From Brucella gallinifaecis (lineage in GTDB: Bacteria; Pseudomonadota; Alphaproteobacteria; Rhizobiales; Rhizobiaceae): a DNA stretch of 64,000 bases. Each line of letters opens with the position of its first letter. Position 1 is the first letter of the stretch. Position numbers and translations under genes: made by a program. This document shows positions 35,728-44,901 of the stretch, one piece after another. The stretch spans positions 31,637 to 95,636 of the forward strand of contig NZ_ML636810.1 of NCBI RefSeq assembly GCF_006476605.1. The letters are read 5' to 3'. The notes below the pieces were generated by a model. The model was not told the DNA's origin. It saw nothing but the letters and a program-made list of their open reading frames with translations, and searched no databases.

Positions 35728-37179
35728 TCAAGCGAGAGCGTGCAGCGCGGGATAGAGTGCGTGGTAGCGCTGATAGGCCTCGTTGTAGGATGCAATCAGC
35801 GCCTGTTCCGGTTCAATGATTCGGGCTGTCCGGGGTGGCGTGCAGATCGCAAAAGGGTCTGCACCGCTTGCGGCAATCAGCCCAAGGCGCGCCGCCCCGA
35901 ATGCCGCGCCAAAATCGCCTTCCTCAGGCACGGCAATCGGCACATTCAGTGCAGTTGCTATGGATTTCAGCCAATAGGCTGAGCGCGAACCGCCGCCAAC
36001 CGCAATGAGTGAGCTGATCTCAGTTCCTGCCGATTGCAATGCAACGAGATTATCGCGGATGGCAAAGGCAACGCCTTCAAGGACTGCCTGCGTCATTGCC
36101 TTGCGGTCTGTGTCATGAGAAAGACCGCTGAAAACGCCACGGATTTTCGCGTCATTATAGGGTGTGCGTTCGCCAGAAAGATAAGGCAGGAACGTGGTAG
36201 CACCGGGCGCATTGATCGTGCTGCCCAGTTCTGCATCCAGTGCATGTGCGCTGGTGCCTGTGATGCGGGAAAACCAGTCAAGCGCACTTGCGGCAGAGAG
36301 GATCACCCCCATCTGGTGCCATGTGCCGGGCAGCGCGTGGCAGAAAGCGTGCACAGCACTCTCGGGCTTTGGCTGATACGCCCCGTTTGCCGCAAACAGC
36401 ACGCCCGAGGTGCCAAGGGACACAAAAGCATGACCCGGCTGCACCGTTCCCATACCACAGGCGGAGGCTGCATTGTCACCCGCGCCACCTGCAACAACCG
36501 GAGCATTTGATAATCCCCAGCGAGCGGCAAGTTCGGCACGCAATGTTCCGGTTGCATCACTGCCTTCGGCAAGGGATGGCATATGACTTTCAGTAAGGCC
36601 GGTTTTTGCGAGAAGCTCCTGCGACCATTTACGTGCCCCCGTATCCAGCCAGCTTGTACCAGCCGAATCCGACATGTCGGACACATATTCGCCCGTCAGC
36701 CAGAGACGCAGATAATCCTTTGGCAAAAGAACCTTGCGCAGCCGCGCAAAAATCTCCGGTTCATTGCGTGCAACCCAGAGGAGCTTGGGGGCTGTAAAGC
36801 CGGGAAATACGATATTGCCGGTAATGGCACGGAAAGCCGGGTCAGCATCAAGTTCTGCCGCTTCTTTATAGCTTCGGGTATCGTTCCACAAAATGCACGG
36901 ACGCAGAACCTGATCGCTTTCATCAAGCAGCGTTGCGCCATGCATCTGGCCGGACAAGCCAATACCTGCAACGGCTGCAAATTCTTCCGCATGGCTGGCC
37001 CGAAGACCATCAATTGCTATCTCGCAAGCCTTGATCCATTGCGCGGGGTCCTGTTCGCTCCATCCCGGATGCGGACGCAAAACGTCAAGTTCTCCATGCG
37101 CAGAGCCAATCACATTCTGATGATCATCAATCAGAAGTGCTTTTATGCCGGATGTCCCAAGATCAAGCCCAAGATACAT
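35728..37179 (-). CDS. xylB: xylulokinase
   Basis: A 483-residue FGGY-family kinase that phosphorylates D-xylulose to xylulose 5-phosphate. N-terminal phosphate-1 motif LGLDLGTSGIKALLIDD (residues 3-19), substrate-binding GLSGQMHGATLLDE, and the C-terminal ATP-binding core AGGAGDNAASACGMGTV ... VSLGTSGVLFA and VGGGSRSAYWLKSIATAL. Length is as in E. coli XylB. Start at 37179 has GGAG ahead. 42 bases separate its stop from the xylA start and 46 bases separate it from the upstream regulator gene, consistent with one operon. Confidence 0.96.
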   Translation of the reverse strand: MYLGLDLGTSGIKALLIDDHQNVIGSAHGELDVLRPHPGWSEQDPAQWIKACEIAIDGLRASHAEEFAAVAGIGLSGQMHGATLLDESDQVLRPCILWNDTRSYKEAAELDADPAFRAITGNIVFPGFTAPKLLWVARNEPEIFARLRKVLLPKDYLRLWLTGEYVSDMSDSAGTSWLDTGARKWSQELLAKTGLTESHMPSLAEGSDATGTLRAELAARWGLSNAPVVAGGAGDNAASACGMGTVQPGHAFVSLGTSGVLFAANGAYQPKPESAVHAFCHALPGTWHQMGVILSAASALDWFSRITGTSAHALDAELGSTINAPGATTFLPYLSGERTPYNDAKIRGVFSGLSHDTDRKAMTQAVLEGVAFAIRDNLVALQSAGTEISSLIAVGGGSRSAYWLKSIATALNVPIAVPEEGDFGAAFGAARLGLIAASGADPFAICTPPRTARIIEPEQALIASYNEAYQRYHALYPALHALA

Positions 37180-37225
37180 ATTCACTCCAGTCAATGCATA
37201 ATGTCTGCGTCACAGCCTCTGCATG

Positions 37226-38257
37226 TCAGCTTCGTTGTGGCAGATTGTCTTTAAGGAAAATTTCGATGCGGATATGTTCCTGCCCCGGCACAATGGCAAG
37301 ACGGTCAGCCGCCGCTTTCAAAACACGAATGGCGCTGCGGATTTCATGCCCTGCATCCTGTGCAAGCACGGCATGAATCAACCCCTCCTCCAATGCCTGT
37401 GAAGTAACGTCATCCCTCTCATGGGCGATAACCAGAGGTCGCGTGTCGCCATGGATATCAAGCGCCTGAACAAGACCGCTGTTTCCCGCGCCAAGGCTGT
37501 AAATACCGGCAATATCACGGCGCTTGCCAAGCAGGTCACGCACCAGCTTTTCAACGCGCACACTCTCGTCAAAACCTTCAAGAACGGGCAATATCTCACG
37601 CCCTGAAAAATCCGTTTCCATAGCTTTTTTAAAGCCTTCAAAACGCTCCTGATGGTCACGAACTTTCAGCGAACCTGCAATCACGGCAATAGCGCCATCC
37701 GTTCCACTTGCAAAAAGCCCAAGCAAACGCGCAGCAGTACGCCCGGCAGCACCATTATCAATCCCGACATAATGCGCCCTTAACGGCTCCCCTATATCCG
37801 AGATCAGGGTGACTGCGTTAATGCCCTGTTGCGCCAGCCTTTTACAGGCTTCACGCACTGGTTCTGTGTCGATTGCAACAAAAGCAACACCATCCGGCTT
37901 GCGTTGCGCACTTTCATCAAGCGCTTTTACAAGGGCCACTTCATCAAATGCCGGAACCAGAATGAGATTGATAAAAACACGCTCTGCCAGACTGCGCCCG
38001 GCGGCTGCATCGAGTTCAGCCCGCAGGCTTAACATAAAGGTGTTTTCATTATCCGGCAAAATGAAATCAAACTGGTAAAGCCTGCCGCGGGCGAGATTGG
38101 CCGCTCCCACATCCCGAACGTAGCCAAGCGCGTTCATCGCTTCCGTAACACGTTCGCGCGTCTTTGCTCTTACACCGGGGCGATCGTTCAGCACACGGTC
38201 AACCGTGGCGAGACTGACGCCCGCAGTTCTGGCTATATCATGCACGGTAGGTTTCAT
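37226..38257 (-). CDS. LacI-family transcriptional regulator of the xylose genes
   Basis: A 343-residue regulator. N-terminal helix-turn-helix VHDIARTAGVSLATVDRVLNDRPGVRAKTRERV (residues 4-36), then a periplasmic-binding-protein-like sensor domain. The sensor is of the ribose/xylose-binding type and may take xylose as inducer. Gene position, upstream of xylB-xylA and divergent from xylFGH, supports control of both arms, so this is the LacI-type xylose repressor found in many alphaproteobacteria (often called XylR) and not the AraC-type XylR of enterics. Start at 38257 with GAGGAG ahead; a GTG two codons earlier is possible. Confidence 0.88.
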   Translation of the reverse strand: MKPTVHDIARTAGVSLATVDRVLNDRPGVRAKTRERVTEAMNALGYVRDVGAANLARGRLYQFDFILPDNENTFMLSLRAELDAAAGRSLAERVFINLILVPAFDEVALVKALDESAQRKPDGVAFVAIDTEPVREACKRLAQQGINAVTLISDIGEPLRAHYVGIDNGAAGRTAARLLGLFASGTDGAIAVIAGSLKVRDHQERFEGFKKAMETDFSGREILPVLEGFDESVRVEKLVRDLLGKRRDIAGIYSLGAGNSGLVQALDIHGDTRPLVIAHERDDVTSQALEEGLIHAVLAQDAGHEIRSAIRVLKAAADRLAIVPGQEHIRIEIFLKDNLPQRS

Positions 38258-38557
38258 TCTCACTCCTCAGGGCGAAACATAGGGTCAAAAATGAGGTACG
38301 TAAATCAAAAAATGCTTGCTATTCATTTTTGTTTCCGTATCAATTGCATTCGAGGATGGACTCGTGTGCTTTCAGCCTTTGGCTTTGCATATAGTCCTGC
38401 TGGAGTGATCTTGGTGCATGCACCGCAGGGAGGATCAACCAGATAAAGATAGGCGATCTCGGTCGAGATTGTTTCATAGCTGCCTCCTGAACGGGTCCGT
38501 TCGGGATGGATTTTTTATCAACCGGCAAAAGGCCGGCGGTGATTGGAGGAAACGTGC
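38258..38557. promoter_or_regulatory. divergent xylose control region with operator-like and attenuator-like elements
   Basis: 300 bases between the regulator/xylBA operon and xylF. At 38308-38330 there is an inverted repeat AAAAATG-9 bases-CATTTTT, with a further AAAAATG at 38287, a candidate repressor site. Near xylF, 38486-38505 folds as CCTGAAC-GGGTCC-GTTCGGG and is followed by a run of six T at 38511-38516, which resembles a terminator; a second small hairpin CCGGC-AAAAG-GCCGG lies at 38522-38536 just ahead of the GGAGGA ribosome site. These are proposals from sequence only. Confidence 0.5.
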
Positions 38558-39577
38558 ATGAAACGTCGTAATTTTCTGACAGATGCGCTGGTTGCAGCGG
38601 CTCTGGGCATCGGTGCAATGGCTGCATCCCCTGCACTTGCATCGCCTGAAAATCCGGTCATCGGTTTTTCGATTGACGATCTGCGTGTAGAGCGCTGGGC
38701 ACGCGACCGCGATTATTTCATCGCAGCCGCCGAAAAGCTGGGCGCCAAGGTCAATGTCCAGTCGGCTGATGGCAATGAAGAAAAGCAGGTCAAGCAGGTT
38801 GAAAACCTGATCTCGCAGGGTGTTGATGCGATCGTCATCGTGCCAATGAACTCCAAGGTTTTCGATGCCGTTGTTGCCGATGCTAAAGCTTCAGGAATCA
38901 AGGTTCTCTCCTATGACCGCCTGATCCTCAATGCGGATATTGATGCTTATATTTCATTCGATAATGAGCGTGTAGGCTTTATGCAGGCAGAAGCCGTGCT
39001 GAAAGAAAAGCCGGAAGGCAATTATTATCTGCTTGGCGGCTCTCCAACCGACAATAATGCGAAGCTGCTTCGCGCAGGTCAGGAAAAGGCACTCAAGGAA
39101 GCTGTCGATTCGGGCAAGGTCAAAATTGTTGGCTCGCAATGGGTCAAGGAATGGAGCCCGACTGAAGCACTTACCATTATGGAAAACGCGCTCACAGCCA
39201 ATCAGAACAAAATTGACGCTGTTGTCGCTTCCAATGACGGTACCGCTGGCGGTGCAATTCAGGCTCTGGCTGCGCAAGGACTTGCAGGAAAAACTGCTGT
39301 TTCCGGTCAGGACAGCGATCTGGCAGCTGTAAAACGTCTGGTTGATGGCACGCAGACGGTAACAGTCTACAAGCCGCTGAAATTGATTGCGGAAGAAGCA
39401 GCAAAGCTGACAGTTCAGCTGGTTCGGGATGAAAAGCCTGAATTTAACGGTAAAATCGACAATGGCAGCAAGGAAGTCGATACGCTTCTGCTGACTCCGA
39501 CTGCCGTGACGAAAGACAATGTCGATATTTATGTAACTGACGGCTTCTACACCAAGGAACAGATAGAAGGGAAATAA
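38558..39577 (+). CDS. xylF: D-xylose ABC transporter, periplasmic binding protein
   Basis: A 339-residue binding protein. Signal peptide with a twin-arginine-like KRRNFLTDALVAAALGIG start (residues 2-19) ending ALA near residue 26, so Tat export is possible. The mature part begins PVIGFSIDDLRVERWARDRD and continues with ISFDNERVGFMQAEAVL, YYLLGGSPTDNNAKLLRAGQ and VVASNDGTAGGAIQALAAQGL, all close to E. coli XylF. Start at 38558 with GGAGGA ahead. First gene of xylFGH. Confidence 0.95.
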   Translation: MKRRNFLTDALVAAALGIGAMAASPALASPENPVIGFSIDDLRVERWARDRDYFIAAAEKLGAKVNVQSADGNEEKQVKQVENLISQGVDAIVIVPMNSKVFDAVVADAKASGIKVLSYDRLILNADIDAYISFDNERVGFMQAEAVLKEKPEGNYYLLGGSPTDNNAKLLRAGQEKALKEAVDSGKVKIVGSQWVKEWSPTEALTIMENALTANQNKIDAVVASNDGTAGGAIQALAAQGLAGKTAVSGQDSDLAAVKRLVDGTQTVTVYKPLKLIAEEAAKLTVQLVRDEKPEFNGKIDNGSKEVDTLLLTPTAVTKDNVDIYVTDGFYTKEQIEGK

Positions 39578-39612
39578 TCTCCTCTTTCTGCCGTCTTCAT
39601 AACGGTTACAGC

Positions 39613-39645
39613 TTGGGTGCCACACAGAATATTTGTGGCACCCAA
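39613..39645 (+). promoter_or_regulatory. intercistronic stem-loop between xylF and xylG
   Basis: Perfect 12-bp arms TTGGGTGCCACA / TGTGGCACCCAA with a 9-base loop, 36 bases after the xylF stop and 96 bases before xylG. No U run follows, so partial termination or 3'-end stabilisation of xylF mRNA is more likely than full termination. Confidence 0.7.
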
Positions 39646-39740
39646 CTTTAGATTAATATGGCTGGCCTTTCTTTGACAACGTTGTCGGAACTGGCTTAAA
39701 TGAAGCCTGATTTTAAAAAATTGCTGCAAGGTCATTGTTG

Positions 39741-41276
39741 ATGTCCGAATACCTTCTGGAAATGCGAAACATCGTTAAAGACTTCAACGGCGTAAAAGCG
39801 TTGGATGGCATTTATCTAAAGGTACGCCCGGGCGAATGTGTCGGGCTTTGCGGCGAAAATGGCGCTGGTAAATCCACTTTGATGAAAGTGCTTTCAGGTG
39901 TCTATCCCCACGGCACATGGACTGGCGAAATCTTCTGGGAGGGCAAGGAGCTTAAAGCCACCGGCATTCGTGATACAGAAGCCGAAGGCATCGTTATTAT
40001 CCATCAGGAATTGATGATGGTGCCGCATTTGTCTGTCGCAGAAAATATTTTTCTGGGTTCCGAACCAACCACAGGCGGCTTTATTGACTACGACCAGATG
40101 AATGCGCGTGCGACCGAATTGCTTGCACGCCTCAAAATTAACGACATAAATGTCGCTTTGCCCGTCTATCATTATACCGGTGGCAAACAGCAACTGATCG
40201 AGATTGCAAAAGCAATCAACAAGAATGCAAAACTTCTTATTCTGGATGAGCCGACTTCGGCACTGACATCATCAGAAACCCGCATTCTGCTTGATCTGAT
40301 CAAGGATTTTAAGGCCCAGGGCATGGCCTGCGTCTATATTTCCCACAAGCTTGATGAAGTCGCTGAAATATCAGACACAGTGACGGTCATCCGTGATGGC
40401 ACCCATATTGCGACACGTCCGATGGCTGAGCTGACCACGCCCGACATCATCACGATGATGGTTGGCCGCGAAATGAAAAATCTTTTTCCACGCGAACCGC
40501 ACGATATTGGCGAAGTCATATTTGAAGCTCGCAATATCAGTTGCTGGGGCGTGACCAATCCAGACCGCAAAGTGGTTGATGATGTTTCGTTTGAACTAAG
40601 ACGCGGCGAAATTCTTGGTATCGCCGGCCTTGTCGGCGCGGGACGCACCGAGCTTGTATCGAGCCTGTTTGGTGTCTGGCCCGGTGCCCATGAAGGGCAG
40701 ATATTGCTGGAAGGCAAACCAGTTAAAATCCGAAGCCCGCGCGATGCGGTACAGCAGGGAATTTGCATGGTGCCGGAAGATCGCAAGCGCGATGGCATTT
40801 TGCCGATCATGGCTGTCGGTCACAATATGACGATTTCCGTGCTTGATCGGTTTTCGATGCGTGGCTTGATCGACAAGGAATCCGAACTTGCAACCATCCA
40901 GCGTGAAATTCTGCGTCTCAAGGTAAAGACCGCAGATCCAATGCTGGCGATTGCATCATTGTCTGGCGGCAATCAGCAAAAAGCCGTTCTCTCTAAAATG
41001 ATGTTGCCTGATCCAAAAATTCTTATCCTCGACGAGCCGACACGCGGCGTTGATGTCGGGGCAAAATATGAAATTTACAAACTGATATTCGCGCTCGCCA
41101 AACAAGGCGTATCCATTCTTATGGTTTCGTCGGAAATGCCGGAAGTACTCGGTATCAGCGACCGTGTTCTCGTGATTGGCGAGGGAAAATTGCGTGGCAA
41201 TTTCCCGAATGAAAATCTCACCCAGGAGAAGGTTCTTGCCGCAGCAATTGGCAAGCCTGCAACCAATGCGGCCTAG
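39741..41276 (+). CDS. xylG: D-xylose ABC transporter, ATP-binding protein
   Basis: A 511-residue double ATPase. First half: Walker [10 protein letters not shown], signature YTGGKQQ (variant of LSGGQ, usual for XylG), Walker [12 protein letters not shown]. Second half: GLVGAGRTE in place of Walker A, signature LSGGNQQK, Walker [21 protein letters not shown]. The segment [31 protein letters not shown] is the XylG-specific stretch. Start ATG at 39741 with AAGGT ten bases ahead. Confidence 0.95.
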   Translation: MSEYLLEMRNIVKDFNGVKALDGIYLKVRPGECVGLCGENGAGKSTLMKVLSGVYPHGTWTGEIFWEGKELKATGIRDTEAEGIVIIHQELMMVPHLSVAENIFLGSEPTTGGFIDYDQMNARATELLARLKINDINVALPVYHYTGGKQQLIEIAKAINKNAKLLILDEPTSALTSSETRILLDLIKDFKAQGMACVYISHKLDEVAEISDTVTVIRDGTHIATRPMAELTTPDIITMMVGREMKNLFPREPHDIGEVIFEARNISCWGVTNPDRKVVDDVSFELRRGEILGIAGLVGAGRTELVSSLFGVWPGAHEGQILLEGKPVKIRSPRDAVQQGICMVPEDRKRDGILPIMAVGHNMTISVLDRFSMRGLIDKESELATIQREILRLKVKTADPMLAIASLSGGNQQKAVLSKMMLPDPKILILDEPTRGVDVGAKYEIYKLIFALAKQGVSILMVSSEMPEVLGISDRVLVIGEGKLRGNFPNENLTQEKVLAAAIGKPATNAA

Positions 41277-41317
41277 TCTTCAGGACTGATCCGCAAATAA
41301 TATAACCGGTGCATGAT

Positions 41318-42487
41318 ATGACGTTGACAGGCAAAAGCCTCAGAAAATTTCTCGCTGAATACAAGATTGTAGCGCTGCTGATCGTGGTTGCGCTCATCTG
41401 GGCGTTCTTCGCTATTATGACTTATGATCCAGAAATGGGTCGGTCACAATTTCTGACCGCACGCAATTTTTCCAATCTCCTGCGGCAGATGGCAATTACC
41501 GGCATGCTGGCCTCGGCCATGGTATTCGTTATCGTGGCAGGCGAAATCGACTTGTCTGTGGGCGCACTTCTGGGGCTATTGGGCGGCGTCGCGGCAGTGC
41601 TGGATGTCATTTATGGCTGGCCATTATGGGCCACGATCAGTACGGTGCTGGTGCTCGGCGTTATTCTGGGTGGCTTTAACGGCTGGCTCACGGCCTATCT
41701 TGGCATTCCGTCATTTATTGTCACGCTTGGCGGCCAATTGGTATTTCGCGGTATCGTGCTTGGCATTATGGGTGGCGTCACCATTGCGCCAATCTCGTCA
41801 GACTTCAAATATCTGGGACAAGGCTATTTGCCTGAATGGTTCGGCAATGTCTGCGCCATGGCCTTGTTCGCCGTACTTATATTGATCACGCTGCGAACAC
41901 GTGCAAGCAAGCGCAAGCACAATCTGCAAATGCTCTCTCCGGCAATGGAAACTGCGCGTCTCATTGGCACCGGCATATTGATCCTTGGCTTTATCCTGAT
42001 CCTCAACAGCTACCAGGGTGTGCCTTTTCCAGTGCTGGTTCTGTTGATTATTCTTGGCGTTTTCACCATTATATCGCGCCAGACTGTGTTTGGACGCCAT
42101 ATTTACGCCGTTGGCTCCAATCTTGAAGCCACACGGTTTTCAGGCGTCAATGTGAACTTCGTCAAAATGGCCGTGTTTGCACTGATGGGGCTGATGGCTG
42201 CGGTTGCCGGTCTCACCACAACTGCACGGCTTGCAGCAGGCACGCCTTCGGCAGGTTTTGGCGGCGAGCTTGATGCTATTGCATCCTGCTTTATCGGCGG
42301 CACATCGATGCGCGGTGGGGTCGGATCGGTCATTGGTGCACTGGTCGGTGCGCTTATCATGTCGAGCCTCGACAACGGCATGTCCATGCTGGGTGTTGAT
42401 ACATTCTGGCAGCAGATCATCAAAGGCAGCATTCTGGTGCTGGCCGTATATCTCGATATCGTATCAACAGGCACACGTCGCGCCTGA
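41318..42487 (+). CDS. xylH: D-xylose ABC transporter, permease
   Basis: A 389-residue inner-membrane permease of the BPD_transp_2 family with about ten spans. Typical segments: VFVIVAGEIDLSVGALLGLLGGVAAVL and the coupling loop YAVGSNLEATRFSGVNVNFVKMAVFALMGLMAAVAGL, followed by ELDAIASCFIGGTSMRGGVGSVIGALVGALIMSSLDNGMSMLGVD, as in XylH. ATG at 41318 preferred; a GTG three codons upstream is in frame. Last gene of xylFGH. Confidence 0.94.
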   Translation: MTLTGKSLRKFLAEYKIVALLIVVALIWAFFAIMTYDPEMGRSQFLTARNFSNLLRQMAITGMLASAMVFVIVAGEIDLSVGALLGLLGGVAAVLDVIYGWPLWATISTVLVLGVILGGFNGWLTAYLGIPSFIVTLGGQLVFRGIVLGIMGGVTIAPISSDFKYLGQGYLPEWFGNVCAMALFAVLILITLRTRASKRKHNLQMLSPAMETARLIGTGILILGFILILNSYQGVPFPVLVLLIILGVFTIISRQTVFGRHIYAVGSNLEATRFSGVNVNFVKMAVFALMGLMAAVAGLTTTARLAAGTPSAGFGGELDAIASCFIGGTSMRGGVGSVIGALVGALIMSSLDNGMSMLGVDTFWQQIIKGSILVLAVYLDIVSTGTRRA

Positions 42488-42518
42488 TAAAAGCAAGGCG
42501 TGTGATGAGGGCGGGGGC

Positions 42519-42554
42519 GTGTCGCGCAAAACTGTAAACGGTCTTGCGCGACAC
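42519..42554. terminator. stem-loop between xylH and the convergent NCS2 permease gene
   Basis: Perfect 11-bp arms GTGTCGCGCAA / TTGCGCGACAC, 14-base loop, 31 bases after xylH. The following run is only mildly T-rich. Probably ends both transcripts. Confidence 0.65.
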
Positions 42555-42576
42555 ATTTGTTTGGTGGATCCCGTGT

Positions 42577-43866
42577 CTAGTGGATCTCGTCGCTTTTACG
42601 ACCGATGCTCAGTAACTGATACATGATCAGCGCGGCAAAGGTGGAGGTACCAATGCCGCCGAGCGCGAAGCTTCCGATATTAACGGTAAAGTCGCCAGCA
42701 CCAAAAATCAGCGCAACGCCAACGGTGAAAAGATTACGCGGATCAGCAAAATTCACTTTGTTGACAACCCAGATACGTGCCATTGCCGAGGCGATCAGAC
42801 CAAAGACCGATACGGCAAGGCCAGCCAGAACAGGGGCGGGAATGGTTTGCAGGATTGCACCGAATTTTGGTGACATACCAAGCGCAATTGCAACAATGGC
42901 TGCAATGACAAAAATCAATGTCGAATAGACTTTCGTCATTGCCATAACGCCAATGTTTTCCGCATAGGTGGTCACGCCTGTACCGCCACCGGAGCCGGAA
43001 ATCATCGTAGCAATACCATCGCCTAAAAAGCCGCGACCGATATAGCGGTCCATATTCTGACCCGTTATTGAGCCAAGCGCTTTGATATGGCCGAGATTTT
43101 CAGCAACGAGAACAATGGCAACAGGAGCGATCAGAGTAATTGCCGGCCATGTGAAGACAGGTGCTGTAAAGGCAGGCAAACCAAACCAGGGCGCAGTGGC
43201 AACAGCCGAGAAATCAATGCCAGGAACAAAGCCAAATCCATTGCCGAAAATCAGCACAAGGCAATAGCCAAACAACAGCGCCAGCAACACGGCAACACGC
43301 TTGGTTGCAAGTGCCCCATAAGCAGAAATCATTGCCATGCAAAGCACGGTCAGCAGCGCAATTGTCAGATGTGCGCCGGAACCTTTTAGCTGACCCACGG
43401 CCACAGGTGCAAGGTTCAGCCCGATAGCAACGCCAATGGCACCGGTCACTGCCGGAGGCATCAGCTTTTCGACCCAGCCTGTGCCGACAGCCATAACGAT
43501 CAGGCCAATCACCGCGTAAAGAGCACCACAGGCAATGATCCCGCCCAGTGCAAGCGCGATATTAGGATTAGGCCCACTGCCAGCATAGCCGGTAACAGCA
43601 ATCACCACGGCAATGAAGGCAAAGGACGAACCGAGATAGCTCGGTACACGTCCACCGGTCATCAAAAAGAACAGCAATGTGCCGATGCCGGAGAAGAAGA
43701 CTGCAACATTGGGATCAAACCCCATGAGCAATGGTGCAACAATGGTCGAACCGGACATTGCCAGCAAATGCTGAATACCCATCGGTACGGCTGCTGTGGT
43801 CGGCAGTCGTTCGTCGGGCAGGACAGTGCTGTCGTTGGTAAGACGCCAATTTGGAAAATAGGACAT
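42577..43866 (-). CDS. NCS2-family uracil/xanthine permease
   Basis: A 429-residue proton symporter for nucleobases with 12-14 spans. Family marks: QHLLAMSGSTIVAPLLMGFDPNVAVFFSGIGTLLFFLMTGGRVPSYLGSSFAF (the QH motif of the NCS2 family in helix 1 and the GxxxPSYLGSSFAFI segment in helix 3), VAENLGHIKALGSITGQNMDRYIGRGFLGDGIATMISGSGGGTGVTTYAENIGVMAMTKV (substrate-site region with conserved Glu and the TTYAENIG motif of UraA). TTYAENIG points to the uracil branch, though xanthine is not excluded. The start codon is preceded by a hairpin that covers the ribosome binding site (43870-43895). Confidence 0.9.
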   Translation of the reverse strand: MSYFPNWRLTNDSTVLPDERLPTTAAVPMGIQHLLAMSGSTIVAPLLMGFDPNVAVFFSGIGTLLFFLMTGGRVPSYLGSSFAFIAVVIAVTGYAGSGPNPNIALALGGIIACGALYAVIGLIVMAVGTGWVEKLMPPAVTGAIGVAIGLNLAPVAVGQLKGSGAHLTIALLTVLCMAMISAYGALATKRVAVLLALLFGYCLVLIFGNGFGFVPGIDFSAVATAPWFGLPAFTAPVFTWPAITLIAPVAIVLVAENLGHIKALGSITGQNMDRYIGRGFLGDGIATMISGSGGGTGVTTYAENIGVMAMTKVYSTLIFVIAAIVAIALGMSPKFGAILQTIPAPVLAGLAVSVFGLIASAMARIWVVNKVNFADPRNLFTVGVALIFGAGDFTVNIGSFALGGIGTSTFAALIMYQLLSIGRKSDEIH

Positions 43867-43869
43867 AGA

Positions 43870-43895
43870 CCCCTCATAAAATATTTATAGAGAGG
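43870..43895 (-). promoter_or_regulatory. leader hairpin masking the ribosome binding site of the NCS2 permease
   Basis: On the minus strand, CCTCTC-TATAAA-TAT-TTTAT-GAGGGG: the 3' arm GAGGGG is the Shine-Dalgarno sequence four bases from the ATG. The CCUCUC/GAGGGG pairing is six bases with one G-U, extended by an A-U stretch with one bulge. This could be the expression platform of a nucleobase-sensing RNA or a simple brake on translation. Confidence 0.55.
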
Positions 43896-43974
43896 CCCAT
43901 AACTTCAAATTACAATCACCGCCAGTCATATGGTGAAGCGTTTTTTTACTTTTGCGCTGTTGTCGCTGACTTTC

Positions 43975-44901
43975 TCAAAAAACAGCCGCCGGATCAGATT
44001 TTTTTGCTCTCACAGGTACGGTGATGATGACCAGACAGGCGACGACCAGCATGACCCCAAACCAGCCTGATAAAGGCAAACGCTCACCCACAATAATAAC
44101 AGCCAGAAAGGCAGCTACCACCGGCTCGAAAAGCGTGATTGTCGTCGCGGTGCTGGCCTGAACCCTGCCAAGCCCATAGCCAAAACAGACATAGCCAATA
44201 AACATCGGAATCAATGCCATATAAAGGCCGACCACGGCATTGTTCCACGATGCAAGGAATGGCCCGCCTGTCAGCATCAGAACAGGCATCAGCAACAATC
44301 CACCAATGCCAAAAATTGCACCCATGGCGGTTGTGGAGGCAATACCATTTTGCATCACCCGACGTGCACACCACGAATAGAGCGCATAGGTGAAACCCGC
44401 CACCAGCCCCAGTAATATGCCTGATATGGCGGAATTACTGTTAGCGGATTCATTCACAGTGCCCCCTTCTGCAAGGCTGAGCAATGCCATACCCGTAATC
44501 CCCATCAGAGCGCCTGCTACCCATCGCCTGGAAAGGCGCAAATTATCAAGCCTATATTCAATCAGTGCCGATAATAAAGGCGCGGAACCAATGGAAATGA
44601 CCGTTCCGATTGTTACCCCTGCCATGCGCATGGATGCATAAAAGGCTAACGGATAAATCGCGACAGCGACCGCGCCAAGAGCAAGATAATGCCATTGAGC
44701 ACGCAAAGCATGGCGGGATGATAAAATAGTTTTATAAGCAAGCAAGGCTTGTAGCAACCCGCCAATACCCATGGCGGCAGCACCAATAGCCGCCGCACTA
44801 ACCTCTGGCGCAAATGTTGCTGCCGTACCCGTTGTTCCCCAGATAATTGACGCAATGATAATGCCTGCAATTCCCAGAAAATAGCCTTTTGATGATTGCA
44901 T
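43975..44901 (-). CDS. EamA/DMT-family transporter
   Basis: A 308-residue inner-membrane transporter with ten spans made of two EamA repeats (first about residues 8-140, second 160-300). Segments such as IIIASIIWGTTGTAATF and STATTITLFEPVVAAFLAVIIVGERLPLSGWFGV are standard. The N terminus overlaps the TetR gene stop (TAATG at 44901-44903), so it is translationally coupled to that regulator and probably controlled by it. Substrate unknown; EamA members export amino acids, purine precursors or drugs. Confidence 0.88.
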   Translation of the reverse strand: MQSSKGYFLGIAGIIIASIIWGTTGTAATFAPEVSAAAIGAAAMGIGGLLQALLAYKTILSSRHALRAQWHYLALGAVAVAIYPLAFYASMRMAGVTIGTVISIGSAPLLSALIEYRLDNLRLSRRWVAGALMGITGMALLSLAEGGTVNESANSNSAISGILLGLVAGFTYALYSWCARRVMQNGIASTTAMGAIFGIGGLLLMPVLMLTGGPFLASWNNAVVGLYMALIPMFIGYVCFGYGLGRVQASTATTITLFEPVVAAFLAVIIVGERLPLSGWFGVMLVVACLVIITVPVRAKKSDPAAVF

